In this document: one piece after another, positions 32,784-42,174 of the stretch
Layout of the letters: each line of letters opens with the position of its first letter
Numbering within the stretch: the stretch's first letter is position 1
From: Phyllobacterium phragmitis
Lineage (GTDB): Bacteria; Pseudomonadota; Alphaproteobacteria; Rhizobiales; Rhizobiaceae
NCBI RefSeq assembly: GCF_002980495.1
Contig: NZ_PVBR01000010.1
Span: 62,001 to 126,000, forward strand
Length of the DNA: 64,000 nt
Direction of reading: 5' to 3'
Position numbers and translations under genes: made by a program
The notes under the pieces: generated by a model
Database searches by the model: none
What the model saw: the letters and a program-made list of their open reading frames with translations, nothing else
What the model was told of the DNA's origin: nothing

Positions 32784-33848
32784 ATGAATGCAACGGGTAG
32801 GACGAGGGCAAAGAAGGCGGCTGCTACAGAAGCGCTGCCGGCGAACCATATTGCTCTTTCAGCACCGAAAGTCGGCGTGCTCCTGGTCAATCTCGGTACC
32901 CCCGACGGAACCGACTTCACCTCCATGCGCCGTTATCTCAGGGAATTTCTCTCCGACAAGCGTGTCATCGAATGGCCGCGCGCCATCTGGTATCCGATCC
33001 TTTACGGCATCGTCCTCAACACCCGGCCGAAAAAATCGGGCAGCAATTACGAACGCATCTGGAACAGGGAAAAGAACGAATCGCCGCTGCGCACCTTTAC
33101 CCGCTCGCAGGCGGAAAAACTGTCGGAGACGCTGAAGGACCAGCCCAATGTCGTGGTTGATTGGGCCATGCGCTACGGCCAGCCCTCCATCGAAACCGTA
33201 CTGACGCGCCTGCGTGAACAGGGATGCCAGCGCATTGTCATGTTCCCGCTCTATCCGCAATATTCCGCGACCACCACGGCCACGGTCAACGACAAATTCT
33301 TCGAGGCGCTGATGGAGACGCGCTTCATGCCCGCCGTGCGCACCGTCCCTTCCTATGAGGACGAACCGGCCTATATCGAAGCGCTTGCCCGCTCCATCGA
33401 GAAGCATCTGGCGACGCTCGATTTCGAACCCGAAATGGTGATCGCCTCCTATCACGGGATTCCGCAGAGCTATGCCAAACGCGGCGACCCCTACCCGTCT
33501 CACTGCCTGACCACCTCGCACCTTTTGCGCCAGCGGCTCGGCTGGGACGAAAAGAAGCTTCTTACCTGCTTCCAGTCACGCTTCGGCCCGGAAGAATGGC
33601 TCCAGCCATATACCGACAAGACCATCGAGCAACTAGCCAGAGACGGTGTCAAATCCATCGCCGTCTTCAATCCGGGTTTCGTCTCGGATTGCCTGGAAAC
33701 GCTCGACGAGATCGGCAACGAGGCAGCTGAAAGCTTCCATGAACATGGCGGCGTCAATTTCAGCCATATCCCCTGCCTCAACGATTCCGAAGAAGGCATG
33801 AGCGTCATCGAAACGTTGGTGCGCCGCGAATTGCAGGGCTGGGTTTAG
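32784..33848 (+). CDS. hemH: ferrochelatase
   Basis: 354 residues. It inserts ferrous iron into protoporphyrin IX, the last step of haem synthesis. The family start VGVLLVNLGTPDGT, the metal-binding histidine in ASYHGIPQSYAKRGDPY, the TCFQSRFGPEEWLQPYT block and FNPGFVSDCLETLDEI are all present. AAGGAG 13 bases before the ATG at 32784 supports that start over the one at 32742. An Ala/Lys-rich N-terminal extension of about 25 residues precedes the fold. It is encoded two genes after omp10, an arrangement known in Brucella. Confidence 0.95.
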   Translation: MNATGRTRAKKAAATEALPANHIALSAPKVGVLLVNLGTPDGTDFTSMRRYLREFLSDKRVIEWPRAIWYPILYGIVLNTRPKKSGSNYERIWNREKNESPLRTFTRSQAEKLSETLKDQPNVVVDWAMRYGQPSIETVLTRLREQGCQRIVMFPLYPQYSATTTATVNDKFFEALMETRFMPAVRTVPSYEDEPAYIEALARSIEKHLATLDFEPEMVIASYHGIPQSYAKRGDPYPSHCLTTSHLLRQRLGWDEKKLLTCFQSRFGPEEWLQPYTDKTIEQLARDGVKSIAVFNPGFVSDCLETLDEIGNEAAESFHEHGGVNFSHIPCLNDSEEGMSVIETLVRRELQGWV

Positions 33849-33883
33849 CTCCGCTTATATCCGCTCGCAGTGGATTTCAGTTC

Positions 33884-33915
33884 ACCCCCCTCTGGCCGGC
33901 AGGCCAGAGGGGGGT
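33884..33915. repeat. minimal family-B palindrome at convergent gene ends
   Basis: ACCCCCCTCTGGCC and GGCCAGAGGGGGGT are perfect 14-bp complements around GGCA. It looks like the outer ends of the family-B element with the interior deleted, and it lies between the convergent hemH and kdsD genes, where it may act as a terminator in both directions. Confidence 0.8.
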
Positions 33916-33961
33916 AAGAAACGCCGGCCTGTCCGATTTGCCGGAATCGGAATGACCGCCC

Positions 33962-34957
33962 TCAGGCAACGCCGATGCGCAACAGATCGTGGAAATGGAT
34001 CAGCCCCACAGGGCGGCTTTCCTCGGTAACGATCAGTGCGCTGATATTGTGTTCGTTGAGAAGGCTCATCGCCGCGCCGACCAGCATATGCGGCGCAACG
34101 GTCTTCGGCCCGAACGTCATGATATCGTCGACCCTCAACTCACCGAGATTGCGGTGAAGATTGCGCGCGAGATCGCCGTCGGTGACAATTCCGACAAGGT
34201 TTCCATCCGCGTCGGTGACGCCGACACAGCCGAAACGCTTGTGTGAAAGGACCTGCATTGCCACGGGCATGGACGTGCCGAGCGGCACCAGCGGCAATTC
34301 GTTGCCGCGATGCATGATATCGCGCACATGGGTCAGGCTTGCTCCCAGCGAACCGCCCGGATGGAACGTCCTGAAATCGCCGGCAGTAAAGCCGCGTGCT
34401 TCGAGCAGCGCCACGGCGAGCGCATCGCCTATGGCAAGCTGCACCAATGTCGACGTTGTCGGGGCCAGGCCATGCGGGCAGGCTTCATCCGTCCGCGGCA
34501 ACAGCAGCACGATATCTGCCTCGCGCCCGAGCGTCGAATGTTCGCGCGACGTCAGCGCAATCAACGGGATGCGGAAACGCCTGGAATAGCTGACGATGCC
34601 TTTCAGCTCAGCCGTTTCTCCCGACCATGAATTGGCGAGAATGACGTCGTCGCTGCCCACCATTCCGAGGTCGCCATGATTGGCTTCGGCCGAGTGGACG
34701 AAGAAGGCGGGCGTTCCGGTGGAGGCGAGCGTGGCGGCGATCTTCGAGCCGATATGGCCGCTCTTGCCGACGCCCGTCACGATGACGCGCCCGGTGCTGC
34801 CGGCGATGCGTTCAACCGCATCGGCGAAGGGTTTGGCAAGACCGTTCTGAAGCGCTTCTTCGAGCGCGGTCAGCCCGGCCTTTTCCGTTTCGATCGTGCG
34901 CAATGCGGAATCAATTGCCGCTTTTGCGTCCGCTTTCTTGTCTTTGACGTCCTGCAT
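33962..34957 (-). CDS. kdsD: arabinose-5-phosphate isomerase
   Basis: 331 residues from the ATG at 34957; in-frame ATG at 34987 is also possible and neither has a clear ribosome site. A SIS domain (about 30-175) has VTGVGKSGHIGSKIAATLASTG and NSWSGETAEL, the sugar-phosphate site, with the conserved THPGGSLG-like FHPGGSLGASL after it. Two CBS domains (about 205-330) follow. The enzyme turns ribulose-5-phosphate into arabinose-5-phosphate, precursor of the Kdo sugar of lipopolysaccharide. It is divergent from a beta-barrel outer-membrane gene. Confidence 0.93.
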   Translation of the reverse strand: MQDVKDKKADAKAAIDSALRTIETEKAGLTALEEALQNGLAKPFADAVERIAGSTGRVIVTGVGKSGHIGSKIAATLASTGTPAFFVHSAEANHGDLGMVGSDDVILANSWSGETAELKGIVSYSRRFRIPLIALTSREHSTLGREADIVLLLPRTDEACPHGLAPTTSTLVQLAIGDALAVALLEARGFTAGDFRTFHPGGSLGASLTHVRDIMHRGNELPLVPLGTSMPVAMQVLSHKRFGCVGVTDADGNLVGIVTDGDLARNLHRNLGELRVDDIMTFGPKTVAPHMLVGAAMSLLNEHNISALIVTEESRPVGLIHFHDLLRIGVA

Positions 34958-35053
34958 GGGCGAAAGCGTTAGCGCTTTAGCGCACATCTGTCCAATCTTT
35001 GTTGTCCGAAAACGCCGCAACCCCTCTCTATAAAGCGTTAAAGAAACCAAGCA

Positions 35054-35061
35054 TTAACCAT
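35054..35061 (+). promoter_or_regulatory. CtrA-like half-site between kdsD and the beta-barrel gene
   Basis: TTAACCAT lies 50 bp before the ATG of the outer-membrane protein gene, with another TTAA at 35038-35041, about 12 bases upstream. This resembles CtrA half-sites of alphaproteobacteria but the spacing is not the canonical TTAA-N7-TTAA. Confidence 0.35.
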
Positions 35062-35110
35062 GTGGATTTACGTTCGGTGAACCACGTTGCAACCGGTTCC
35101 ATTCCTGATC

Positions 35111-36826
35111 ATGCATAAAGCCGCCTCGCCTCCCGGCAACCAGCCGCGTATAGTTGCCAAGCGCAGGCTTGCCGGGCTGCTGCTGGCCGGCGTTGCCGTC
35201 GGCGTATCGGGTTTTCCGGCCCAGGCGCAGGAAGCCGGTCTTCGCGGCTCCGTGCCGGAAGATGTCCTCGGCACGTCCGCGGCGACGCCTCTGTCGGCGC
35301 AATCGAGGCAACAAAGACGGCCAAACGCCACGACAACCACACGCTCGACTTCACCCGCCTATGAGCCGGCGAGCCCCGGCGCACTTTCGGAAGACGATTC
35401 CGGCGCGGATACCGATGCCGGCGATGCAATGGTGGACAACGGAGAAAATCCGGATGATGCGACGCTGGCGGGCCGGCCTATCGAGCCCGCCGGCCTGCCG
35501 TCTCCCCCCGCTTCCAGTCAAAGCACGACCGCCAGCGCTGCAGCTGAGACGGATGACAATCAACTGGCTCCCGTCGACTATCTGCGCACCGGTACGGTGG
35601 ACGGCGAAGAACAAAACGGCACCGGCCGCGCAATACCCGAAAACGAGAGGCAGTCGACGATCGAGAACCGACCGCCCCCGAGGGTGGAACAGGACCCTTT
35701 CGCACCCATCGGCTTGCGCCTGGGATCATTCCTCCTGCGTCCGACCATTGAACAGGGCATCCGTGCCACCAGCAATGCCGACAACAGCTCCACCGGATCA
35801 AGCGCTGTGCTTTCCGAAACCACACTGCGGCTCAACGCCCAGTCGGACTGGTCGCGCCATCAGGCCACCCTCGATGCTTCCGGCACCCTTGCCAGAACGA
35901 TTTCCGGTCAGGACGTATCCGAGCCGCGTCTCGACATCGAAGGCGGCCTAAGGCTGGATCTCGGTGATCAAACGACGCTTAACACCAGCGCCGGATACCA
36001 TCTTCGTCGCGAAAGCGCCTCCAATCCGTCTGGCGTGGTCGGCGCGTTGAAACGTCCGATCGTGCAGACGCTCAACGGCAGTCTCGGCTTGGAACGTGAA
36101 ATCGGACTTCTCTTCGGCGGTGTAACGGGCCGTGTCGAGCGCTCGGTCTATGGTGACGCGGAGCTTTCGTCCGGTGGCGAAGTCAGCCAGAAGGACCGCG
36201 ACAACACCTTTGCAAGCGTCACCCTGCGCGGCGGCTATCAACTCTCCGCCGCAATAAAGCCATTCGCCGAAATCGAAGTCGGCAAACGCGTCTATGATGA
36301 AAAGCGGGACAGCAATGGCTATGAGCGCGGCGCCACACGGCTTGGCGCACGCGCCGGCGCGATGCTCGATATGGGCGAAAAGCTCAATGGCGAACTTTCG
36401 CTCGGCTATCTGCGCGAAAACATCGAGGATGAGCGCCTCGGCGATATCAGCGGCCTATCGGTCAATGCCGCCATGAATTGGTCGCCCGAACGTGGCACCG
36501 ATGTCAGGCTGGCGGCGCAGACGATCGTCGAAGGCGCGACCGCGCCTGGCGAAAGCGGCTCCGTCCTCTATCTCGCCAATCTCGATCTCAAGCGTCTGAT
36601 CCGCGCCGACCTCACCCTGGATGCCGGACTGGATCTCACCGTTCGCGACAATCGCGATGGGTCGGGCCTTGACTACGGCCTTGGCGCGGAACTCGGTGCC
36701 ACCTATTGGTTCAACCGCTTTGTCGGCGTCAATGGCAGCCTGCGCCATGAGTTCCTGAAAAGCGATATCGCCTCGCGTGAGTACACGTCCAACAGCGTCT
36801 ATCTCGGCGTGAAGATGCAGCGCTGA
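35111..36826 (+). CDS. outer-membrane beta-barrel protein (BBP2-like)
   Basis: 571 residues from the ATG at 35111 (a TTG at 35087 is the other option). Residues 1-45 form a long signal peptide with an Arg/Lys-rich start, ending FPAQA/QEA. Residues about 50-200 are Pro/Ser/Thr/Asp-rich and probably disordered. From PFAPIGLRLGSFLLRPTIEQ onward, alternating hydrophobic/polar strands run to the end (SREYTSNSVYLGVKMQR), consistent with a 14-16-stranded barrel of the putative porin 2 family. It ends with the aromatic/hydrophobic pattern needed for barrel assembly, though the last residue is Arg instead of Phe. Substrate unknown. Confidence 0.82.
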   Translation: MHKAASPPGNQPRIVAKRRLAGLLLAGVAVGVSGFPAQAQEAGLRGSVPEDVLGTSAATPLSAQSRQQRRPNATTTTRSTSPAYEPASPGALSEDDSGADTDAGDAMVDNGENPDDATLAGRPIEPAGLPSPPASSQSTTASAAAETDDNQLAPVDYLRTGTVDGEEQNGTGRAIPENERQSTIENRPPPRVEQDPFAPIGLRLGSFLLRPTIEQGIRATSNADNSSTGSSAVLSETTLRLNAQSDWSRHQATLDASGTLARTISGQDVSEPRLDIEGGLRLDLGDQTTLNTSAGYHLRRESASNPSGVVGALKRPIVQTLNGSLGLEREIGLLFGGVTGRVERSVYGDAELSSGGEVSQKDRDNTFASVTLRGGYQLSAAIKPFAEIEVGKRVYDEKRDSNGYERGATRLGARAGAMLDMGEKLNGELSLGYLRENIEDERLGDISGLSVNAAMNWSPERGTDVRLAAQTIVEGATAPGESGSVLYLANLDLKRLIRADLTLDAGLDLTVRDNRDGSGLDYGLGAELGATYWFNRFVGVNGSLRHEFLKSDIASREYTSNSVYLGVKMQR

Positions 36827-36838
36827 TCCCAGCGCTGC
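36817..36838. terminator. hairpin at convergent ends of the barrel gene and galU
   Basis: GCAGCGCT and AGCGCTGC pair across GATCCC, overlapping the barrel gene stop codon; convergent galU ends 17 bp further on. Confidence 0.55.
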
Positions 36839-36854
36839 ACTTCCAATTTCAAGC

Positions 36855-37751
36855 TCAATCTTCAGGCTTGATGGTTCGCAGCAATTCGCCAATCGAATAT
36901 TCGACATTCGGTCGGATATCCTTGCGCCAGAGCGCAAAAGCAACATTGGCTTCGATAAAGCCCTCCTTCGAACCGCAGTCGAAGGTCCGCCCGGTATAGT
37001 GGAAGCCGTAGAAGGCCTGCTCCCTGGCCAGTTTCAGCATCCCGTCGGTCAGCTGGATCTCGTTGCCGGACCCCTTTTCCTGGCTGGCGAGAATATCGAA
37101 AATCTCAGGCTGGAGAATGTACCGTCCGTTGATGTAAAAATTCGATGGGGCAGTGCCCTTGGCCGGCTTCTCCACCATGCTGGTGACCTCGAAACCCGAA
37201 CCGATCGGCTCACCGCATCCGACGATCCCGTATTTATGGGCTTCCGCCGGATCGCATTCCTGAACGGCGATGACATTGCCGCCGCTCTGTTCATAGAGTT
37301 CCACCATCTCCGCCAGACAGCCTTTCTTCGACTGCATGATCATATCGGGCAAAAGCAGCGCGAACGGTTCGTCGCCCACCAGCTCGCGCGCGCACCAGAC
37401 GGCATGGCCAAGCCCCAGCGGCACCTGCTGGCGGGTGAAGCTCGTCGTCCCCGGCTCAGGCTGAATGCTCTGCAGATGCTTGAGCTGCTCATGCTTCCCG
37501 CGTTCGGCAAGCGTCGTGTAAAGCTCGACCTGCGCGTCGAAATAATCCTCGATCACCGCCTTGCTGCGGCCCGTGACGAAAATCAGATGCTCGATTCCCG
37601 CCTCGCGCGCCTCGTCCACGACATATTGGATGACCGGTTTGTCGACGACGGGAAGCATTTCCTTGGGTATGGATTTGGTGGCAGGCAGAAAGCGGGTTCC
37701 GAGACCTGCCACGGGGAAGACGGCCTTGCGGATCTTTTTCTTTGAACTCAT
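36855..37751 (-). CDS. galU: UTP-glucose-1-phosphate uridylyltransferase
   Basis: 298 residues. It makes UDP-glucose for cell-surface polysaccharides. The nucleotidyltransferase signature [18 protein letters not shown] with [19 protein letters not shown] opens the protein, and [25 protein letters not shown] is the sugar-nucleotide region. [22 protein letters not shown] closes it. The ATG at 37751 follows AGAGGA closely; a longer frame upstream lacks family resemblance. Also called exoN or gtaB in relatives. Confidence 0.95.
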   Translation of the reverse strand: MSSKKKIRKAVFPVAGLGTRFLPATKSIPKEMLPVVDKPVIQYVVDEAREAGIEHLIFVTGRSKAVIEDYFDAQVELYTTLAERGKHEQLKHLQSIQPEPGTTSFTRQQVPLGLGHAVWCARELVGDEPFALLLPDMIMQSKKGCLAEMVELYEQSGGNVIAVQECDPAEAHKYGIVGCGEPIGSGFEVTSMVEKPAKGTAPSNFYINGRYILQPEIFDILASQEKGSGNEIQLTDGMLKLAREQAFYGFHYTGRTFDCGSKEGFIEANVAFALWRKDIRPNVEYSIGELLRTIKPED

Positions 37752-38017
37752 TCCTCTTTCGAACTCCATTATCCATGAGAGGTTGATGACGAAGGCCCAA
37801 CCTGTTGTCGATCGTGGCAGTATAACGATGAACATCGGAAAAAATGCCTAACGCGACACCAGCACCGATCACGTTGCATATCGGCATAAAATGCCGGTTG
37901 AATCAGACAGGCAGGCCTCTATTGGCGAACTGCAAGCGCATGGTAAACTAAATGCTAACCCCAGGACGGTACATTCCAGTTTGCAGAAGAGATGTGCAAG
38001 TCTTCAAGGAGAAAAGC

Positions 38018-39253
38018 ATGGGAACGCGCTCAGCTTCGATCGGGTGGATCGGGAAAATGATTGCGAAAACAGCAGTCGCCGCGACATTATTGTTTACCCT
38101 GGCGACAGGCAACGCATTCGCCGATGCGAAGTTCCAGCGCTGGATCGCGGATTTCCGCTCGGTCGCGCTCAAAAGCGGCGTTTCATCCGCGACCTATGCC
38201 AAGGCATTCGCCGGCATTACCGCGCCCGATCCTGAAGTGCTGCAGAAGGCACGCTATCAGCCTGAATTCACCGCGCCCGTCTGGGATTATATCGACAATC
38301 GCGTCAACGAGAACTCGATTGCCGCCGGACAGGCCATGGCGCGCAAATGGGGTCCATGGCTTTCGCGCATCGAAAAAAGCTTCGGCGTCGATCGCAGCGT
38401 GCTTCTCGCCATCTGGTCGATGGAATCCAATTATGGCGAAATCCTCAAGCGCGATGATGTCATGCGCGATGCGATCCGCTCGCTGGCGACGCTTGCCTAT
38501 GGCGACAAGCGGCGCGCCAAATATGCCCGCACGCAGCTCATCGCCGCGATGAAAATTCTCCAGACCGGCGATATCGATCGCAGCCATTTGACCGGTTCCT
38601 GGGCCGGTGCGCTGGGCCACACACAGTTCATCCCGACCAGCTACCAGGCCTATGCGGTCGATATGGATGGAAACGGCAAGCGCGACATCTGGACATCCAT
38701 ACCCGATGCGCTGGCGACAGCGGCCAATCTCCTGAAGCGGAATGGCTGGCGGTCGGGCGAGACCTGGGGCTACGAGGTCGTCCTGCCCGCCGGACGCAAA
38801 TTCCCCGCCGGTTCGCTCAGCCTGGCCAAATGGCAGAAATTGGGCGTGGTTCGTCCCAATGGAAAGCCGTTTGCACGCCCTTCGGAGAAGGCGACACTGA
38901 AGGTGCCCGATGGGCGCGGTGGCCCGGCCTTCCTGATGATCAAGAATTTCTTTGTCCTCAAGCGCTATAACAATGCCGATAAATATGCGCTTGGGGTGGG
39001 GCTCCTGGCTGACCGGATCGCCGGATATAAGGGCCTCGTGCAGGACTGGAACCGTCCTTTCACGCCCATCACCATGAAAGAGCGCGAGGAGTTGCAGCAC
39101 CATCTCCAGGCGCTCGGCTATTATGATGGGAATATCGACGGCAAGATCGGCTCCGGCTCACGCGCGGCCATCGAGGCTTTCCAGAAACGCAACGGCCTGT
39201 CGACGGATGGACATCCGAGCAAAGAAGTGCTTTCGGTCTTGCGCCGCCGCTGA
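38018..39253 (+). CDS. lytic murein transglycosylase, MltB family
   Basis: 411 residues from the ATG at 38018 (AAGGAG ribosome site). A signal peptide (about 1-35, ending NAFA/DAKF) directs it to the periplasm. The SLT-type catalytic domain (about 38-330) has the catalytic Glu in WSMESNYGEIL and GHTQFIPTSYQAYAVDMDGNG, typical of MltB. A C-terminal PG_binding_1 domain (about 345-405, LQHHLQALGYYDGNIDGKIG) anchors it to peptidoglycan. It cleaves glycan strands to 1,6-anhydro ends. The absence of a lipobox distinguishes it from E. coli MltB. Confidence 0.93.
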   Translation: MGTRSASIGWIGKMIAKTAVAATLLFTLATGNAFADAKFQRWIADFRSVALKSGVSSATYAKAFAGITAPDPEVLQKARYQPEFTAPVWDYIDNRVNENSIAAGQAMARKWGPWLSRIEKSFGVDRSVLLAIWSMESNYGEILKRDDVMRDAIRSLATLAYGDKRRAKYARTQLIAAMKILQTGDIDRSHLTGSWAGALGHTQFIPTSYQAYAVDMDGNGKRDIWTSIPDALATAANLLKRNGWRSGETWGYEVVLPAGRKFPAGSLSLAKWQKLGVVRPNGKPFARPSEKATLKVPDGRGGPAFLMIKNFFVLKRYNNADKYALGVGLLADRIAGYKGLVQDWNRPFTPITMKEREELQHHLQALGYYDGNIDGKIGSGSRAAIEAFQKRNGLSTDGHPSKEVLSVLRRR

Positions 39254-39342
39254 CCTGCTGACTGGCCGATTTTCATGGAATTGCGTGACAAAACGGCTCT
39301 TCTGCGCTCAAATGGCGGCGCGGGAGAGTTTGAGGAACTGGT

Positions 39343-40614
39343 GTGAAGCAGACTACCAATCCAGTCGCATCGTTTCTGAAGCTGCTGCCAGTGCTTTTGC
39401 CGGCCGCAGCCATAGCTCTTGTCGCGGTCATACCCGACGCTTCAGCGCAAGGGCGGCCTAAAACGCTGTTTGATTTGCTTTTCGGCAAACGGGAAGCCCC
39501 TCCCGATTATTCCGCCCGGCCGGCGCGCAGAGCCACCCGCCGGTCAAAGGCCCCGCCGGCAGCCCGGCGTCGTTCCAATTCCGACAGTTCCACGCGTTCG
39601 CGAGCGCCAGCCGCTGCGGATGTACCATCGCGTCCTGCCGCACCGCCGTCGGTCGAGAAGAGCCCCGATGCGAAAAATGTGGTCGTCGTAGGCGACTTTA
39701 TCGGCGGGGGGCTTGTCGAAGGTCTTGAAGAAGCGCTCGCTCAGAACCCGGATGTGCGCGTTGCAAACAGGATCAACGGCTCCTCGGGTTTCGTGCGGAC
39801 CGACCATTACGATTGGCCGGCGAACATCAAAGGCATTCTCGATGAGGAAAAGCCCGCTGTCATTGTGGTCATGATCGGCGCTAACGACCGCCAGCCGATC
39901 ACGATAGATGGCATGTCCTATGCTCCGCGCTCACCGGAGTGGACCGCGGAATACACGAAGCGCATCGATCATTTCGTCAACACGATCAAGACAGCGGGTT
40001 ACCCCCTTGTCTGGGTAGGACAGCCGCCTTTCAAGCCGCGCGGCATGTCGCAGGACATCTTGGCATTCAACGAGATCTACCGGAACGCCGCCGAAAAGGC
40101 CGGCGGCAGTTTTGCCGATGTATGGGACGGCTTTGTTGATGAGGCGGGCAATTTTGCCCTCTCGGGATTCGACATCAATGGCCAGACGGCCCGGCTGCGC
40201 GCCAATGACGGTATCAACATAACCCGGGCAGGGAAGCGCAAGCTCGCCTTCTATGCCGAAAAGCCGCTGCGACAATTGCTGGGCGGCGCCATGTCGCCGG
40301 ACGCGGCACCCAAGGCAGGCGATCTGCCCCAACAGGCTCCGGCCGAAACAGCCAAACCGCCCGCAAGGATCGATCGCGTCGCGCCCGTCAGTCTCAACGA
40401 CCTCGATCTGGACGGCGGCAATGAATTGCTCGGCGCAAATCTCGGGAAAACGCCTGCAGCGATCAAATCGGCCCGCGATCTCCTGGTCATCGATGGCGTG
40501 GTGGCAAAGCCCCAACCAGGAAGGGCCGACGATTTCACCTGGCCGCGCAAACCGATCCTCACGGCAAAGCAGCCATTGCCGACGGACCCCACGAAAACCG
40601 GCACGACGCCCTAA
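39343..40614 (+). CDS. DUF459 SGNH-hydrolase-like periplasmic protein
   Basis: 423 residues from a GTG at 39343 with AGGA 8 bases before it. A signal peptide (1-36, ending ASA/QGR) is followed by a basic, Pro-rich region (about 45-105). A DUF459 SGNH-like domain (about 108-310) has VVVVGDFIGGGLVEGLEE as its block I, MIGANDRQPI as block III and a late DGINITRAGKRKLAFYAE block. Block I carries Phe where active SGNH enzymes have the nucleophilic Ser of GDS. It is 90 bp after the transglycosylase, on the same strand. Some DUF459 proteins are studied as envelope polysaccharide factors; catalysis is doubtful here. Confidence 0.83.
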   Translation: MKQTTNPVASFLKLLPVLLPAAAIALVAVIPDASAQGRPKTLFDLLFGKREAPPDYSARPARRATRRSKAPPAARRRSNSDSSTRSRAPAAADVPSRPAAPPSVEKSPDAKNVVVVGDFIGGGLVEGLEEALAQNPDVRVANRINGSSGFVRTDHYDWPANIKGILDEEKPAVIVVMIGANDRQPITIDGMSYAPRSPEWTAEYTKRIDHFVNTIKTAGYPLVWVGQPPFKPRGMSQDILAFNEIYRNAAEKAGGSFADVWDGFVDEAGNFALSGFDINGQTARLRANDGINITRAGKRKLAFYAEKPLRQLLGGAMSPDAAPKAGDLPQQAPAETAKPPARIDRVAPVSLNDLDLDGGNELLGANLGKTPAAIKSARDLLVIDGVVAKPQPGRADDFTWPRKPILTAKQPLPTDPTKTGTTP

Positions 40615-40634
40615 CGTGCAACTTTATCCACCGA

Positions 40635-42089
40635 TCAGCGCGGCAGGACGGATGATCCCATCAGATGCTCGTCGACGGCACGCGCCGCCTGACGGCCTTC
40701 GCGGATCGCCCAGACCACCAGGGACTGGCCGCGGCGCACGTCGCCCGCCGCGAACACCTTGTCGATGCTGGTGCGGTAGTCACCATCGTTCGCCTCCACC
40801 GAACGGCTTCCGCGCCGGTCGCTGGCAATCTTCAGCTCGTCGCCCAATTCCTTGATGAGGCCATCCTCGAGCGGACCGGAAAAGCCGATCGCGATAAAGG
40901 CGAGATCCGCCTTGATGAAGAATTCCGTGCCTTCGATCGGCTTGCGCCTCTCATCGACCTCACAGCACTTTACATGGGTAAGCCTGCCATCCTCGCCGAT
41001 GAATTCGAGCGTCGCCACCTGGAACTCGCGCTCCGCCCCTTCGGCCTGGCTCGAGGAAACCCGCATCTTCGTTGCCCAATAAGGCCAGACGGTGAGCTTG
41101 TCTTCCCTTTCGGGCGGCTGCGGGCGGATATCGAGCTGCGTGACCTTCACCGCCCCCTGCCGGAACGCCGTGCCGACGCAATCGGAGGCCGTATCGCCGC
41201 CGCCAACCACCACCACATGCTTGCCGCCGGCGAGGATGGGCGCGGACGGCCATGCGACCGAATCGATATTCTCGCGCCCGATGCGGCGGTTCTGCTGGAC
41301 GAGATAATTCATCGCATCATGCACGCCGTCGAGCTCCGCGCCGGGGATACCGGCCGGACGCGGCGTCTCCGAGCCGCCGCAATAGAGCACGGCGTCATAG
41401 CCGTCGATGAGTTCCCTGACCGGCTTGTCGACGCCGACATTGACGCCGCAGAAAAAGGTGACGCCCTCGCCCTGCATCTGCGTCACGCGACGGTCGATGA
41501 AGTGCTTTTCCATCTTGAAATCGGGAATGCCGTAGCGCAGCAGCCCGCCGGGCCGGCTTTCGCGCTCATAGACATGCACCTCATGGCCGGCGCGGCCAAG
41601 CTGCTGTGCCGCTGCTAGACCTGCCGGGCCGGAACCGATGACTGCCACTTTCTTGGCCGTCTTGACCGCAGAGGGCTGCGGAACGACATAGCCCATCTCA
41701 TAGGCCTTGTCGGCGATCGCCTGTTCGATCGTCTTGATAGTAACGGGCACGTCTTCCAGATTGAGCGTGCAGGCTTCCTCGCATGGCGCGGGGCAGATAC
41801 GGCCCGTGAATTCCGGAAAATTATTGGTCGAGTGGAGGTTGCGGATCGCCTCCTCCCAATTGTTATTATAGACGAGATCGTTCCAGTCCGGGATCTGGTT
41901 GTGGACGGGGCAACCCGTCGGTCCATGGCAGTAGGGGATGCCGCAATCCATGCATCGCGTCGCCTGCTTCCGCACCTCACCATCCGTCATCGGAATGGTG
42001 AACTCGCGAAAATGCCTGATGCGGTCGGACGCCGGCTGATACTTCGCCACCTGCCGGTCGATCTCCAGAAATCCTGTAACCTTACCCAT
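40635..42089 (-). CDS. gltD: glutamate synthase (NADPH) small subunit
   Basis: 484 residues, standard GltD length. The N-terminal cysteine motifs RCMDCGIPYCHGPTGCPVHN and ICPAPCEEACTLN bind two 4Fe-4S clusters. The FAD site is VIGSGPAGLAAAQQLGRAGH and the NADPH site VVVGGGDTASDCVGTAFRQGA, with AGDVRRGQSLVVWAI at the end. It passes electrons from NADPH to GltB. It lies 220 bp downstream of gltB on the same strand, separated by a palindromic element. Confidence 0.96.
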   Translation of the reverse strand: MGKVTGFLEIDRQVAKYQPASDRIRHFREFTIPMTDGEVRKQATRCMDCGIPYCHGPTGCPVHNQIPDWNDLVYNNNWEEAIRNLHSTNNFPEFTGRICPAPCEEACTLNLEDVPVTIKTIEQAIADKAYEMGYVVPQPSAVKTAKKVAVIGSGPAGLAAAQQLGRAGHEVHVYERESRPGGLLRYGIPDFKMEKHFIDRRVTQMQGEGVTFFCGVNVGVDKPVRELIDGYDAVLYCGGSETPRPAGIPGAELDGVHDAMNYLVQQNRRIGRENIDSVAWPSAPILAGGKHVVVVGGGDTASDCVGTAFRQGAVKVTQLDIRPQPPEREDKLTVWPYWATKMRVSSSQAEGAEREFQVATLEFIGEDGRLTHVKCCEVDERRKPIEGTEFFIKADLAFIAIGFSGPLEDGLIKELGDELKIASDRRGSRSVEANDGDYRTSIDKVFAAGDVRRGQSLVVWAIREGRQAARAVDEHLMGSSVLPR

Positions 42090-42174
42090 GAACCTTTTCT
42101 CCTCCCTGCCGGGCGACTTTCAAAGCCAGCGACACGAACAGGGCTAGTTGATAATTAGCTCCCAGCGCCCAGAA

